A program made the translations under genes and the position numbers. From Trichomonas vaginalis G3 (lineage: Eukaryota; Parabasalia; Trichomonadida; Trichomonadidae), in the NCBI RefSeq assembly GCF_026262505.1, contig NC_067203.1, positions 24,347,411 to 24,411,410 on the forward strand: a stretch of DNA of 64,000 nt. The letters are read 5' to 3'. Every line of letters starts with the position of its first letter. The first letter of the stretch is position 1. Below the pieces are notes generated by a model, which saw nothing but the letters and a program-made list of their open reading frames with translations, had not been told where the DNA came from and did not search any database. This document shows positions 20,752-32,883 of the stretch, in pieces.

Positions 20752-20955
20752 TCAAGAGGGTGAAAAAACAGGTGAAAAAACAGGTGAGATCTCACCACTT
20801 CACCTAAACTTTATTTTTGGGTCCTTTACACTCATTACGAAGAAGTCTTGACAAAACATTTACGAAGAAGTCATGACAAAGCATGTACGAAGAAGTCTTG
20901 ACAAAACATTTACGTTCATGTTTGACAAAACATTTACGAAGAAGTCATGACACTT
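20752..20955 (-). repeat. Dyad element plus short iteron array, right arm
   Basis: AGATCT at 20787-20792 flanked by GGTGA/TCACC words, then iterons 20835-20955; mirror of 17815-18045. Confidence 0.75.
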
Positions 20956-21101
20956 TTTCATTAGATAACTGTTATTTTTTGACGAAGTGAACATTGACAC
21001 TTCGTCAAAAAAATCCCTGAAATCATATCTTACATACAAAATGAAAAATAAAACTAACTTTATTTTTTATTTCGGGAAAATTCATGAAAATTCATGACAA
21101 A

Positions 21102-21462
21102 TTCAAGAGGTTAGATCTAACCTTCTACCCTAAATTATATTTTTGGTCCGGGAACAAAATGAACGAGGTCAGGATGTATGCAAATACCTTTGAATTCATT
21201 CATAACACCCTTTGTAAGCTCATAAAATGCTTGTTTTGAGGTCGAGCCACTTTTGGCTCCACCGTATTCTTTCAACCAAAACTCAAGAATTTCCCGCATG
21301 AATTTTGTATAAAAAGCAACCGTCTGAATTCCGGCGGTTGCTATATTCTTCACAAAACATTTACGTTTAGTTTACGAAGAAGTCATGAAAATTCATGAGG
21401 GTAGAAAACGGGTTAGAAAACGTGTTAGATCTAACCTTCTACCCTAAAAATATATTTTTGGT
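21102..21462 (-). repeat. Two dyad elements bracketing a KilA-N fragment, right arm
   Basis: AGATCT at 21113-21118 and 21427-21432. The fragment between (21134-21365) mirrors 17400-17635. Confidence 0.7.
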
Positions 21463-21688
21463 CCGGGAACAACTTTCTCTCAATTGGAGCTGTAGCATAC
21501 TCTTTGCGTAAACGGTTTCAGACCTTCTTCGAAGTCTTGGTCTCTCTGGACTGAGATTGGAATTGCTGGGGTGGAGCTTGCTGGAACAACCAAGGGTTGG
21601 GGAAGTAAGGCATAGGCTGATGAGACTGTTGTGGTGCTTTAGGTTCCTCTGGTTTGGGAATGGACTGGGTTGGTGGTACGTCGGACAT
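21463..21688 (-). pseudogene. Pro/Gln-rich protein, right-arm copy, broken
   Basis: Mirror of 17080-17337, broken in about one place. Confidence 0.5.
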
Positions 21689-22066
21689 TGTCTTGAAACA
21701 GTACAATATTGTTCTGAAGCAGTGCAAGTCTTGTTCTGAAAAAGTACAAGTATTGTTCTGAAGCAGTGCAAGTATTGTTCTGAAAAAAGTACAAGTATTG
21801 TTCTGAAGCAGTGCAAGTATTGTTCTGAAAAAGTACAAGTATTGTTCTGAAAAAGTACAAGTATTGTTCTGAAACAGAAAATTTTTCTCTCAAATTGAGA
21901 GCTTTTACGGGAAATTTGTTCTGAAAAAAGTACAAGTATTGTTCTGAAAAAGTACAAGTATTGTTCTGAAGCAGTGCAAGTCTTGTTCTGAAAAAGTACA
22001 AGTATTGTTCTGAAGCAGTGCAAGTATTGTTCTGAAAAAGTACAAGTATTGTTCTGAAGCAGTGCA
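21689..22066. repeat. 22-bp tandem repeats, right-arm copy (type 1)
   Basis: Mirror of 16703-17079 with the same two unit types, but unit order is not identical to the left arm, showing turnover since the arms separated. Confidence 0.8.
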
Positions 22067-22428
22067 ATGGACAACATCGAGCCATTAGATGAGGCAGTTT
22101 ACCTAATTTAAATTAACGAGCTTGTTAAGCAGTACTTGCGCAAGTCATGAAGCCCAAGGTCAAGTTCACCACTATTCTGGAAGGGCTGCTTGAATCTCGA
22201 GATTTCGACTGGAATTCCAATTCAAATACCAGACGGGACAGCCTACGACGACATAAAGCAAGCAAAGAAGGAAGCCATTATAAAGTTCTTTGCAAGCGTC
22301 CTTGGATACTACTTCCAAACAGAGAGAGTCCAATTCCACGAATTATACAAATTCTCAGAGCACTGTTCCACTTCTCGGGTCAGCCGTTCTACATAACCTG
22401 TGAAGGCGACATCCAACCAGTTCAGTAA
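22067..22428 (+). pseudogene. Unknown divergent-partner gene, right-arm copy, broken
   Basis: Mirror of 16341-16702, described there. Confidence 0.45.
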
Positions 22429-22541
22429 ACCTTAACGTTTAACTTCACTTTTTTATGTTTTTTGTGAAAGTGTCAAAAATAAATTGTTTTCATGAGTTTT
22501 TACGATGTTAGAAAAAATGTTATTTTCTAATATCTTCACAT

Positions 22542-23397
22542 TCAATACTTTTTTCAGCACTTTTCCGTAGTTATATATGAAAGACAATTCGAGCTAAAAG
22601 TCATAGTACAATGGAATAATATGTTGCACACCATTTGTTGTGAACCAAACTTGAAAGTCAGAGAAACTGTTACTAGGTGGTTCGTAGAATTTAGAAGCAA
22701 AGTCATAAAAGTCCTTACCATACATAGAAAACTATTGTTGCTTGAACTGAAACTTGCATGACACATAACATTTTGAGGGTCAAACACGTTTCTATAAACT
22801 GTCAAATCTGCTGGTGGAAGTATAATTTAAATGGACCATCTGGTGGTAATGGTTCGTTCTGGTTTAGTAACCGAAGAAATTGTGCCCAAGAACGTTTGTC
22901 TACTTTCCAATATAAAAACTCTGTATCTCTTGGAGGGTTAATTTCAATCTTTTGAAATGAAACGGTGGAGTTCATCTTGTCATATTCTAGTTTCAGATAG
23001 TATGTTCCATTTAGTAAAGAGTCGTATTTTTCTTGAAATTCCCAATAATATTTGTTCATTTGAGTTTGAAAGTCATTTAGAGTTTTCTCAAGACTTCGTC
23101 TGAACGAACTGTAAAGATTCTCATTTCGTCAAATTTGTCTATTAGACCATCAGAACCTTTATACTGCCCATGAAAATATACTGCGAACATAAATGCGTTA
23201 GTTCTATTTGAAAACAAAACTCTTCTAAATCCTATTGCCTTTGCATCTGAAGACTTTGAAGCCAACGAATTGGATAGTCAAACCTGTATACTCGGGATGA
23301 AATTTCTTCATCTGAAATAGTCCTACCAGCATTTGTAAAGATATAGTCTAACGGTTTTGTATCTGCTACTTTTGTTCTTGTTTTCAACCTGAAGCAT
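22542..23397 (-). pseudogene. Penton-like 2, right-arm copy, broken
   Basis: Mirror of 15370-16226; the same landmarks are readable. Broken in a few places. A 34-codon-type small frame precedes it (23395-23503), altered relative to the other copies. Confidence 0.7.
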
Positions 23398-23543
23398 TTA
23401 TATATGTAAAAATATATTGTTTTAAAATGGTATGCCATTTCATATTTCTCATCTAACAACAAGTTTCCCAACGGTCTTCTCCAACAAACTCAGCGTACAT
23501 TTCAAATAAAATAAAAAAATGTCACTTTTTTAAAAATAAATTT

Positions 23544-23795
23544 TTACTTCATGCAATGTTCACTAACATCGAAAGGCATGTCCATAAGACGTTCTTCTTC
23601 TAACCTCTCTAGTCTGTTTGGATAATTTGCACGTGCTGTTTCCAAATCCATTTCGTAGGTCAGACCAGACAATTTGTCATAGACTTTTATGGGTCTTCCC
23701 TTCCTATATTTAAAATTCTTCGAAACTCTCCCAACCATATCTTTGCAACTCTGCTTTTATTCTAGCAGATTTTCTATCCATTCTATATGGGACAT
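23544..23795 (-). CDS. Polymerase N-terminal part only, right-arm copy
   Basis: Corresponds to the whole 83-aa frame at 52865-53116 and to the N-terminal domain of the polymerase remnant at 13077. Slightly altered. No polymerase palm region is seen in this arm. Confidence 0.45.
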
Positions 23796-23825
23796 TTTTA
23801 TAAAAATAAAAAAATATTTTTTTCT

Positions 23826-24409
23826 TTACTTTACTATAACCGCCTGCTGCCATAAGTCTTTGACGCCAACCCATACCAGCTAATGAAGGTTGACTTGGTT
23901 TAGTTTCCAAACTAAACTTTGGTTTTGGTTTATCTTCAGTTTTTGGTTTTTCTTCTTCTATCGGTTTTTCGTCACTTTCGGTTCCTCTGACTTTACTTCA
24001 CTTGCAGGAACAGTTGTGTCGTCAACATCTTCATAAATATCATATGCCATTTGTTTTTGTTTTCCTTTCAACTTTTTGTGTTTGTTGTAAAGTTTAGAAT
24101 ATTTCGACTCTAAGTCAATGAGATGTTCTATAATGAACTGTTGGTCAGTGAAGTAAACTTTTCCATTCTGTTGTCTCGAAAGCTCCTTCAGACTTCAATA
24201 TTTTATTTGTGAGAGACTGTTTCTTTTTGAGATACTAGCCGTTCCATTTTTATGAAAAGTGACTTTGTAGTTAGGGTTTGTATTTCCAGACCTGGCACTT
24301 TCTATTATTGAATTTTTCTCTTCATCTGTAAGTTCTTTGACAGGTTTTGACAATGGTTCTGACTTTTTGTTTGTGGTGTCAAATCTACCGTTTCAACTTC
24401 TTCGGTCAT
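23826..24409 (-). pseudogene. Charged Pro/Lys/Glu-rich protein, right-arm copy, broken
   Basis: Mirror of 12463-13060; broken in a few places. Confidence 0.45.
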
Positions 24410-24429
24410 TTCATCTCAGTAAAAAAATT

Positions 24430-24585
24430 TTAGTTTGGTTTGTTTTCAACTGGTTGTTGTTGTTTTTTAAGTCGGTCTAAAACTTCCTGAGGTATAGGAA
24501 GAACTTGACAAACACGTTGTGTAACTGCTGGAAGCCGACAAATCCATCTTGACCCATTTGTCTCAATGCTGTATTGTTCTTTCAT
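24430..24585 (-). CDS. 50-aa conserved small protein, right-arm copy
   Basis: Shares SRWICRLPAVTQRVCQVLP and the Lys/Gln-rich tail with 52079-52231; the N-terminus differs slightly. Confidence 0.45.
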   Translation of the reverse strand: MKEQYSIETNGSRWICRLPAVTQRVCQVLPIPQEVLDRLKKQQQPVENKPN

Positions 24586-24599
24586 CTCAGTAAAAAACT

Positions 24600-25001
24600 T
24601 TACATTCCCCACGTTTGAGGCGGTTGAGGTTGGTTATTGTTTACCCACTGTTGTGCATGGTTATATCCTCTGTTAAAGAATCTTTCACCTTGGTCCATAT
24701 AGTGTCCTGCTTGGTTATAGTAGTCATTTGCTTTGTTATAATAGTTTCCTGCTTGTCTTCCTACATTGTCCATCCATCCTTGAACTTTTCCTCTTGTTTC
24801 AGGATTTGGAATAAGATTTGTTGCATCTCGTGCTACATCCCAACCTTTCTGTACAGTTTGTATAATAGGTTGTGCTTTCTCTTTAAGTATACCTAATGTA
24901 CTCAAAATCTTCCTTCCAACTCCAAATACACCTCTGGCTATTGTTCCCACTGCGGGCAAAAATCTGGATGCAACTCCTGCTAATGCGCCAAATAAACCCA
25001 T
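24600..25001 (-). CDS. Amphipathic minor structural protein (133 aa), whole right-arm copy
   Basis: Same length and sequence as 51659-52060, described there. Divergent from the integrase. Confidence 0.6.
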   Translation of the reverse strand: MGLFGALAGVASRFLPAVGTIARGVFGVGRKILSTLGILKEKAQPIIQTVQKGWDVARDATNLIPNPETRGKVQGWMDNVGRQAGNYYNKANDYYNQAGHYMDQGERFFNRGYNHAQQWVNNNQPQPPQTWGM

Positions 25002-25019
25002 TTCTTATAGGATAAAAAA

Positions 25020-25970
25020 TGACGAATCCAAACAAGGACCCCTATGTTTCTAAGCGACAAAGAAAGCACTCATGGTAAAAAATCTTTAGTTCAACACCAA
25101 ATGCTTGGTTTATGGATATCTTGGAAAACATTCCGAGAGTTAGAACAGATGGACCTCCATATGGCTAATATTTGTCGGTCAAAACACAAGATACTGTGAA
25201 GCCATACCATTACAGTCCAAAGCTATTTTAGATATCTTAGCAGCTTTGACAATATTCGTTGACAAATACCACCCAACAAAACTGACATCTGACTGTGAAA
25301 GTTCTTTCAAATCAGATGATGTAAAAAACTATCTGCGTTCAAAAAATGTAAACCAATATTTCATTGTCGACCAAAACCATTCTGCTCTTGGTGTCATTGA
25401 CGGTTGTATAAAAATGTTAAGAGACTTAACAACCACAAGGTGGTGAAGCAAATGAAATGTCATATGACGACAAAATATAGACACTTCTCCATGGCAAAGA
25501 TGAGACAAGTTTAAATATTTACAATAGCCGTAAACAAAAGGTTTGGGAAACCACTCCCCGAAGAAATGAAAAAACCCTGACTTAGAGAAAGACTATATAT
25601 TTAATAATTTAGTCAAAGAGACAAACAAGAAAGAATGCCGGGCTTCAAACTTCAGAAAGGTGACAAAGTAAAAATAGAAATACCTAAACGCGACCCATAT
25701 GAAAATACTATTGACTATGACAACAATGGGAACCCGACAGGTACTCACATTCGTGTTCGTAAAAATAGAAGAAAGTATACAAGAGAATATTATGAAGTTT
25801 TAGGCAAACATGGCAAAATGTACAGACTGCAAGCAGAAGAAAAACGACTATTGTCAGACCCGTTTTTCAAACTTGTCAAAGTTCAAGGTGGTATACTTTC
25901 AAAGACAGTTCCTAACAAATATAAGACAACTCCTGACGAATATGCTAAAGAAGTTGAAAATGACGACTAA
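25020..25970 (+). pseudogene. Retroviral-type integrase, right-arm copy, broken
   Basis: Same gene as 50683-51642. Broken in several places. Overlaps the fibre gene end tail-to-tail. Confidence 0.8.
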
Positions 25971-27635
25971 GCAATTCTATACCATGCGTAAACTGTCATG
26001 TAAGGTGGCATGTATTCTTTACCCAAGCCTGTTGGATTTGTTGTGAAAGTATGTGTATGATTTCCTCCTGGTTCAGTTGGTCGAAAAGTCTTTTTTGCTG
26101 AATGGTTATAATCTGGAGATAAAACGTCATTGCCAGCATAATATTCTGAGTTGTATAATGGATGGTCTCTTAATGAGTGACTATGGTCGCCAGAAAAGTT
26201 TGTAGTTCCTGTATGAGTGTGCGGTGGAAGGTTTGCTTCAGTAATTTTCTTCGAACCTCCTGTTTCCTTTGAAGAGTTTGCACAATACAAAAACCTGTCG
26301 ACTATTTGTTCCCATGCACCAACACCAAACATTACTTGAGGACCTCTTGCTTCCATAGATGTATAAATAGAACCTACTGGGTTCATTAAATCAAACATAT
26401 GAGATATTATAGGATTGTCTCTTTTGAACTTAAAATATAGTGCAACTATTTCAGGTTTCTTCTGGTTTGTGTAAGAATATTTTTTATAATATAATCTTAT
26501 GTTTTCAGGGTAGGTAAAATCTTGACTATAATATTTATTTCTGTCATCTATATAATAATATACTATTCTCGTTTTTTCTATTGCATTATATCTTTTATAT
26601 CTATAATAATCTAAATATAATGTTTGCTTTTGTTCATCTGCATGTAGTCCTCCTTCGTCATCTACATAGTCATAATAATATGGTGCTGGAGCTGGGTCAG
26701 GCAATGTCATATCTGCCATTTCATAAACTCGGAAATATTTCTTTTGTTCGTCTCCATATAAGTTTAAGTAGCAGTTGTTGTCTAATGGAACTTTAACTTG
26801 TGTACCATCATTCTTTATATAGCTTACATACATTTCATTGTTATTTTTCGGAATGAGTTTCCACCGTATACCATTTTTTAAGGAGTGTACAAACTCCCAT
26901 CTAAAATATTTGTTTTCTTCATTGAAAGAAAAGTCACCAACAATAGTTTCAATATTTTTTGTTCCAACTAAACTTTGGTATATTTCATTGACATATGTTT
27001 TATCTGCTTTCTTTTCAAGGCTAACGTTTAAGTCTGTTATTTCAGAAGATGTATGTGTATGTCCAACGGCACTTTTACTGTTTAAGGTTTCTTGTAAGTT
27101 TGTAATATTTGCAATGGTATGTGTATGTCCAACGGCACTTTTACTGTTTAAGGTTTCTTGTAAGTCTGTTATTTCAGATATAGAATGTGTATGAGTCTTT
27201 TTAGAATATTCGTTTTCAGCTCTTGTCACTTCACTTGACATTTTATTGTCAACATATGTTTTGTCTGCTAGTTCAGGATGAGTATGTTCTTTTGTTGCAT
27301 AAGCATTGTTAGCTCTTTCTTCTTCTTTTGCTATTGCATCGTCTACATATTCTTTGTCAGCTTTGTTGTCAACATCTGCTTTCAAAAAGAAGTTCATTTA
27401 TAGGTTTCTCGTTTAAAGTTCCTTTTGTTGGATTTATACAGACAGTATGGTTCTTATTGTCTTGAAACAGAAACTCATCTGTCATTGGGTTTAATGTCAG
27501 TTTTAAGTTTCCTTCTTTCAATGACTCAGATATCTTAGAATAGTTTGAAAAGTTTGTTGTGTTCTTATTTAGAGCTTGCATAATGAGTTGTCGGTTGTGT
27601 TGTATTTCTCTCATAGACGCTGTTTCATTTGACAT
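25967..27635 (-). pseudogene. Tail-fibre/collar-like protein, variant 2, long
   Basis: N-terminal part as in 9507-10898, including KADKEYVDD and three HTH-type repeats (SAVGHTHTIANITNLQ, SAVGHTHTSSEITDL). The middle is a different, longer Tyr-rich cassette (YYYDYVDDEGG, YYRYKRYNAIEKTRIVYYY) not found in the other copies. Then come NPVGSIYTSMEARGP, the shared VDRFLYCANSS block, a different distal loop and the shared end MPPYMTVYAWYRIA. Nearly whole (about one break). It shows the receptor-binding part exchanged between near-identical elements. Confidence 0.8.
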
Positions 27636-27653
27636 TTTTATTCTAGATAAAAT

Positions 27654-27951
27654 ATGCTTTCAATAGAAAAAGAAAATTCAAGAGTTGCTACAACTAAACC
27701 ATTAGATGAACTTTTTACTAATGTCGGTCAAAAGTTTGAGACAGAGACCGTAAAGCATGAAGGCTATCGTTTTGACTACCCATTAAGATGGCTAAGAGAC
27801 CCATCTGTCACAAAAGCTATTGGCTTTCGTAGAATGAAGTTCATTTCAGAAGCCATACATGGTTTCCCATTTACGGTCGGTTTTGAAGTTCGATACTATA
27901 ACAAAGAAAAACGTATGTATGAGAAATTTGAACAGGGAAAACTTTTACAAG
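27654..27951 (+). pseudogene. Penton-like 1, right-arm copy, first part (interrupted by B)
   Basis: Opening of the gene described at 48417-49265, up to the insertion point of element B. The rest is at 43939-44492. Confidence 0.8.
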
Positions 27952-28105
27952 AGTTAGTATACAAGTCTTGGGTATGATGGCACTGCGTTCCACTTTACCC
28001 AATACTTGTGAATTTGACACTTTACAAAACCGTTAACGTATATTTTACAACACAAACGACAACACTAACTTAACCTTAAATATTTACAAAGCCGCCAACC
28101 ACTTC
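27952..28105. repeat. Terminal repeat of B, left
   Basis: Inverse of 43785-43938 and of the end of D. Followed by reiterated CACTAACG words. Confidence 0.8.
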
Positions 28106-28180
28106 ACTTCACTAACGAACTCACTAATGTAAAAATAAACGTTCTCACTATCGTTCTCACTAACGACTTCACTAATGTTC

Positions 28181-28465
28181 TCATAAATTTTCCTCAATAT
28201 CTTCATCATCAGTGTTAACCCTATTGTAGTCATACTTGAAGCCATAAACTTTCTCTAACTTCTTAACGTACAATTTACATAACTTACCTTCGTCATCGTA
28301 TGGTTTAATGATATAACTATTTCTATCTTTATAAACAGTCAATGAAAAGTCAACTGGTCTCGGATGTATTTGAAAGAACATGTTATGCTCAGGAAGGAAG
28401 AATAAATGTTTAAATGTATGTTTGTTATATGTTTTGATTTGTATGAGTTGCTTTTGTTCTGTCAT
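28181..28465 (-). CDS. Conserved terminal small protein (94 aa, MTEQ family)
   Basis: Same length as 2120-2404 with one or two substitutions; described there. Confidence 0.6.
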   Translation of the reverse strand: MTEQKQLIQIKTYNKHTFKHLFFLPEHNMFFQIHPRPVDFSLTVYKDRNSYIIKPYDDEGKLCKLYVKKLEKVYGFKYDYNRVNTDDEDIEENL

Positions 28466-28559
28466 TACATCCAAATAAAATAAAAATAAAATAAAAAATA
28501 AACTTAAAAATTAATGATATCACCACCCGCACACGTATGAAAACATAGCACAAAAATAA

Positions 28560-28616
28560 TGTTTATGTTAGAAGGTTAGATCTAACCCGATATCTAACCT
28601 CTTTTCTAACCTGTTG
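28560..28616 (+). repeat. GATC-centred dyad element
   Basis: AGATCT at 28578-28583 with GTTAGA/TCTAAC words on both sides, between the MTEQ and MTTK genes. Mirror at 42855-42912. Confidence 0.75.
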
Positions 28617-28627
28617 AATTCATTGCT

Positions 28628-28864
28628 TTATAACTCTCTTCCTTTCTCCAACTCTTCTAACTTCTTCTTAAGTTCAGCAATGTTGGCCTCATGAAGTTTA
28701 ATCTTTCTCAAAATTCCTTCTCTATCTAATGGTTGCTTTATCTTTCTAAACTGAACTCTACCATCCTTCATAGTATGAACGTAAAAACCTTCTGGAATAA
28801 TTCCTGATTTAATGTATTCTACCAAAAACTTTTGTTTCATTGCTTCAGTGACTTTAGTCGTCAT
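28628..28864 (-). CDS. Small coiled-coil protein (78 aa, MTTK family)
   Basis: N-terminal helical part, a central FYVHTMKDGRVQFRKI strand pair, and a C-terminal coiled-coil (LHEANIAELKKKLEELEK). No family recognised; size and layout suit a dimeric DNA-binding or regulatory protein (inference). The right-arm copy (42608-42843) is broken. Confidence 0.55.
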   Translation of the reverse strand: MTTKVTEAMKQKFLVEYIKSGIIPEGFYVHTMKDGRVQFRKIKQPLDREGILRKIKLHEANIAELKKKLEELEKGREL

Positions 28865-29605
28865 TTTACTCTAAGGTGAAGCTAGCACAGCGATAATGGA
28901 TTTCATGACTTTTAGTATTTCATACAATCTTAACAGATAGCCTTACAAGTACTTCCAGTGTCCCTAGCTGTCCCTCCTTTTTATATAACTCCATGACATT
29001 TATAATCTCGCGAAACTTAACAGGTAGCATAACAGATTAAAATTAGATGAGGTTTTGAACCAAAATTTCTAAGCAACGTTGTCAAGGATTTTGAGGAACT
29101 AGGGACAGAGTGTGGCAAAGTCCAAGATTTAATTTATCTTCATCTGTTTCATCAACTATCTCATCTAATATGCCAATATTTTATTCATAACTCGTGGCAA
29201 ACTCACTAACTTTCGTTATGTTCATTTGCATGCTTCATCTGATAGAAAGTATGACTTTCATTAACTCTGTGAGATAATGAAAACTACTAGGGACAGAGAC
29301 CATGGCAAAGTTTATGACTTTCATTATTTCCAGAACTTAATGAAAACTACTAGGGACAGAGACCATGGCAAAGTTCATGATTTAATTTATTCTCTCACTA
29401 ACAACAAACACAAACTCCAACACTAACACCAAGTACTAACTTCAGCACAAATGACAAACACTAACAACAAGTACTAACTCCAACACTAACAACAAAAATA
29501 AATGTCCTCACTTCTTAACAAAGTAATATGTGCTTCTTACACCACCATAGCTCAAACGTTTCTTTTCAAACATCGATTGAAACTTATTTTGAGCCATTGG
29601 CTTTA
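28865..29605. repeat. Gene-free stretch with tandem repeats
   Basis: Contains two or three units of about 58 bp including CTAGGGACAGAGACCATGGC (29100-29395) and a region of AACACTAAC-type words (29395-29500). A CCCTAGCTGTCCC dyad is near 28965. No gene seen. Mirrored at 41852-42607. Confidence 0.6.
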
Positions 29606-29609
29606 GTCT

Positions 29610-32090
29610 CTTTTTCTTCAAATACGCCAAGAAATCTTCTTCACATCTTTTCACTTCATAGCCTTCTTTAAACTCCTCCTTGTTAAGTTCTATGAAATCC
29701 TTTATCTCATTCTTTGTTGCAACGGCTTCTTCACGAACGACATCGTGAACTATTTCATCATTGCATTCATGTATGACCTCCTCACTGTTCTCATGAACTA
29801 TTTCACACTGTTCTCATGTATGACCTCCTCACTGTTCTCATGAACTATTTCAACACTGTTCTCATGAACGACCTCCTACTGTCTTTCATAAGCGTTTCAA
29901 AGTCTCCTTTACTCATTACTTCAATCTCATGCTGTTCACAGTAGTACTTAAACTCACTGTATATGTCTTTGTTGTATGTTATATTGCTTCCCATGTACTC
30001 CATGAATTTTTCAAGCACTTCCTCATAATTCACTGTTTCTTTCTTTCCACGACCTTCTAATATCATACTTGCTTCGTAAATATAACTTCTTGCAGAACCG
30101 TCTCGCTTTCTACTTCTCTTCACAAATTCTCTCATCTTGCCGCCAAATACATTTGAACTACATGCAAAGAATTCATTCTCCTTCGCAAATTCTTTATATC
30201 TTCTGTAGCACTCTGTACAATTCCATCCGGATACAAACTTTTCATAGAACTCCTCGTAAAACATTTGGTAAGGTGTTTTGTTCATTTCGATGAGTTCTTG
30301 TTTAGCCCTGGTGAATGGTATCTTCCTTACATCAAATTCACTTAAATCTTTCTCATGAAGTACGTCAGTAAGTTTGAATAAAACTCTTCATTAAAGCTTT
30401 CAATGAGATTTGAGAAATATTCGTAATTTCCTTTGTATCTGCTGCTTACGTCAATGACAACAAATCTTCTGTCGTCTTTGTCAATCTTTACTGAGTTGAA
30501 GTTGTTAGATATCATGATGATATTACAAACATTCTCTATCTTTCTTACTGGCTGACACTTCTGATTTAAGTCCAACTGAGTCTCTGTTACTATTGACTTT
30601 AGTGCGTCGTGGTTCATGACCTTAGACGTATCGCATGAGCTTAGTTCATTGCATACGATGAGCTTCATGTTCTCAATAGCAGCATTGAATCTACCAACCA
30701 CATTCTCTATTGCCGTTATATTATTGTTGGCGTACTTGCTAATGAGCTCGCATAGAACATTACTAAGTACATTCTTACCAGTTCCTTGCTTTCCTATTAA
30801 CAAAAGTACTGTTCCAGTCTTTCCACAAGGATTTTGAACGATGTAGGCGAACCAGTTCAAAACATACTCATAAAGCTCTTCATCCTCATTACATATGACA
30901 TCGTGAACATGTTTCAAATATCCTTCAATAACTTTCATCTACTTCATTCAGTACCTCATACTCATATCCTCTGAAATAGCTGTAAATGTCATCTCTTTCG
31001 TCAAAGAATCTCATGCCTGACTTCATAAGATAGTTCTTGTTCTGACCCGCTTCATAAATCATCAGTGCGTTCACATCCTTCTCCTCAATACGTCCTACAT
31101 AAACACTCTTCATGAGCTTATTGAATTCCTTGCTATCTACTGACACAAGTGTTGTTGTGTCTCGTATTCCATCATAATCTTTCACTAGATATGTCATACG
31201 TGCTCCGTCAATAACGACAACACATCTTCTTAAGTCATTTATAACACTAGCTATGTCAATACCTTCTTCACTCATGTACTTATTTCTTCTCAAGTCCTTT
31301 AGTGTGAAAGTGTCTCTAAGTTCTATTTCAAGCAATTCATTTACACATCCTTTGCAATACTTCTCTATAAAATATTTCTGTCGTTCTTTACTAAGTTTTT
31401 AACAGCTCTGAAGAACCATGTGTTTTGACTCAAACATCCTTCACAACTTCTCTCATTCATTCCTAGTTCTTTCATGTCATTATCTTCAACCTCTATGGTC
31501 TCATTGACTAAGGTCAAAGGGTTCTTAGTCATTGCTGGTCTTATCTGAAACAATGTTTGTGCAACAGGTTTAACTAGTTCAGCAACGTCCTTCCTTAATA
31601 TGAATAGCTGTTTCCACTCATCTTTGCTAACAGTTCTTTCATAACCACTGACAGTAATGATTTCATTTGCTGACCTTAGACACTTATGTTCTATCATTTG
31701 TATTGCTTTTGTGTAAGGCTTTCGTGAGCATAGGTTGTATATGTCATTCCTGCAATGTTCATTCATGCCAATAGTACTAAATCCTTTCTTTGCTGTTGAG
31801 TGCATAATATCCATTAGTTCCTGTGTTCGTATTGCTGTCTCATAAAATACAACAAGACCTTTGTCATCTATGACGTACTTACCGAAAACATTGCTTATAT
31901 TCTTTAACCATGAAATAACATCCTCATTCATGCTGTCAAACATGAAGTAAGGTCTTACATACTCTTCACTTATAAGATACTCCACAAAGTACTTGTTAAG
32001 CTCTATGTCCTCGTGAGCGATTTCATTAGGTTTGATATTAGTTCCTTTTGTCATTGCTGTCATGTACTTCACTCTCATAGTTCCTTTCAA
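29610..32090 (-). pseudogene. Primase-helicase (D5-like SF3), left-arm copy, broken
   Basis: Same as the right-arm copy at 39375-41851, with more breaks. Confidence 0.75.
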
Positions 32091-32178
32091 TAGCGTAAAA
32101 GTACTTCATTGTTTCATAACTGCTCTAAATTCTGTTCAAAATTCGTACAACATAACTTTTTAACATTAGTGAAAGAAC

Positions 32179-32883
32179 ATGAGCGAAACAACAACATCTA
32201 ACATTACAGAAGAAGTCAATGACAATGCCGATGAAAACATTACAGAAGGAGCTAGTGAAAATATTGACGAGTTCAGTGAGGAAGAAGATATTGAGGACGT
32301 CAATGAGAACGTTAGTGGGGAACAAACTCAATGGGAAACATTGAGAAATCATGAAGATTATGAGATTTGTACGACATATCCTTTTACTATTCGTCGAAAG
32401 AAAAACAAACATATTAAGAGTGAATGCTTAAATAATCATGGTTATATTGAGCTTAGTTTAAACAACAAAACACATTTAAAGCATAGAATTATTGCAGAAC
32501 AGTGGATTGAAAATCCAAACAATTTGAAAGAAATAGACCATATAAATCATGATAGAACGGACAACAGAATCTCAAACCTTCGTTGGTGTTCTAAATCTGA
32601 AAACAATAGAAATAAAAGCAAGTATGGCGATATAGTTTATGAGTTCGTTGATGAAATATCTGACGAAGCTGTTGAAATAACAGATTATGGTAAGCATTCG
32701 TTTGAGTTCTACTACTATGTTGAGAATGAAGACGCATTCTATTATTATACAGGTCTTAACTATCGAAAACTTCATATAAACTTTACAAAAACAGGTGCTG
32801 CTTATGTTTGTATGATAGATACAGAAAACAAGAGAGTAATCTTATGCATAAACAAATTCAAACGCTTGTACGGCTTCATGTAG
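32179..32883 (+). CDS. HNH endonuclease with NUMOD-type and acidic N-terminal region (234 aa)
   Basis: An acidic Asn/Glu-rich N-terminus of about 55 residues is followed by a WETLRNHEDYEI block resembling NUMOD4, then HRIIAEQW, EIDHINHDRTDNRISNLRW and a Ser/Asn/Lys tail, the signature of HNH_3 homing-type nucleases. These nick or cut DNA at specific sites, often to spread their own gene. The last 80 residues are Tyr/Phe-rich and unrecognised. Divergent from the primase-helicase gene. The right-arm copy (38583-39286) is broken. Confidence 0.85.
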   Translation: MSETTTSNITEEVNDNADENITEGASENIDEFSEEEDIEDVNENVSGEQTQWETLRNHEDYEICTTYPFTIRRKKNKHIKSECLNNHGYIELSLNNKTHLKHRIIAEQWIENPNNLKEIDHINHDRTDNRISNLRWCSKSENNRNKSKYGDIVYEFVDEISDEAVEITDYGKHSFEFYYYVENEDAFYYYTGLNYRKLHINFTKTGAAYVCMIDTENKRVILCINKFKRLYGFM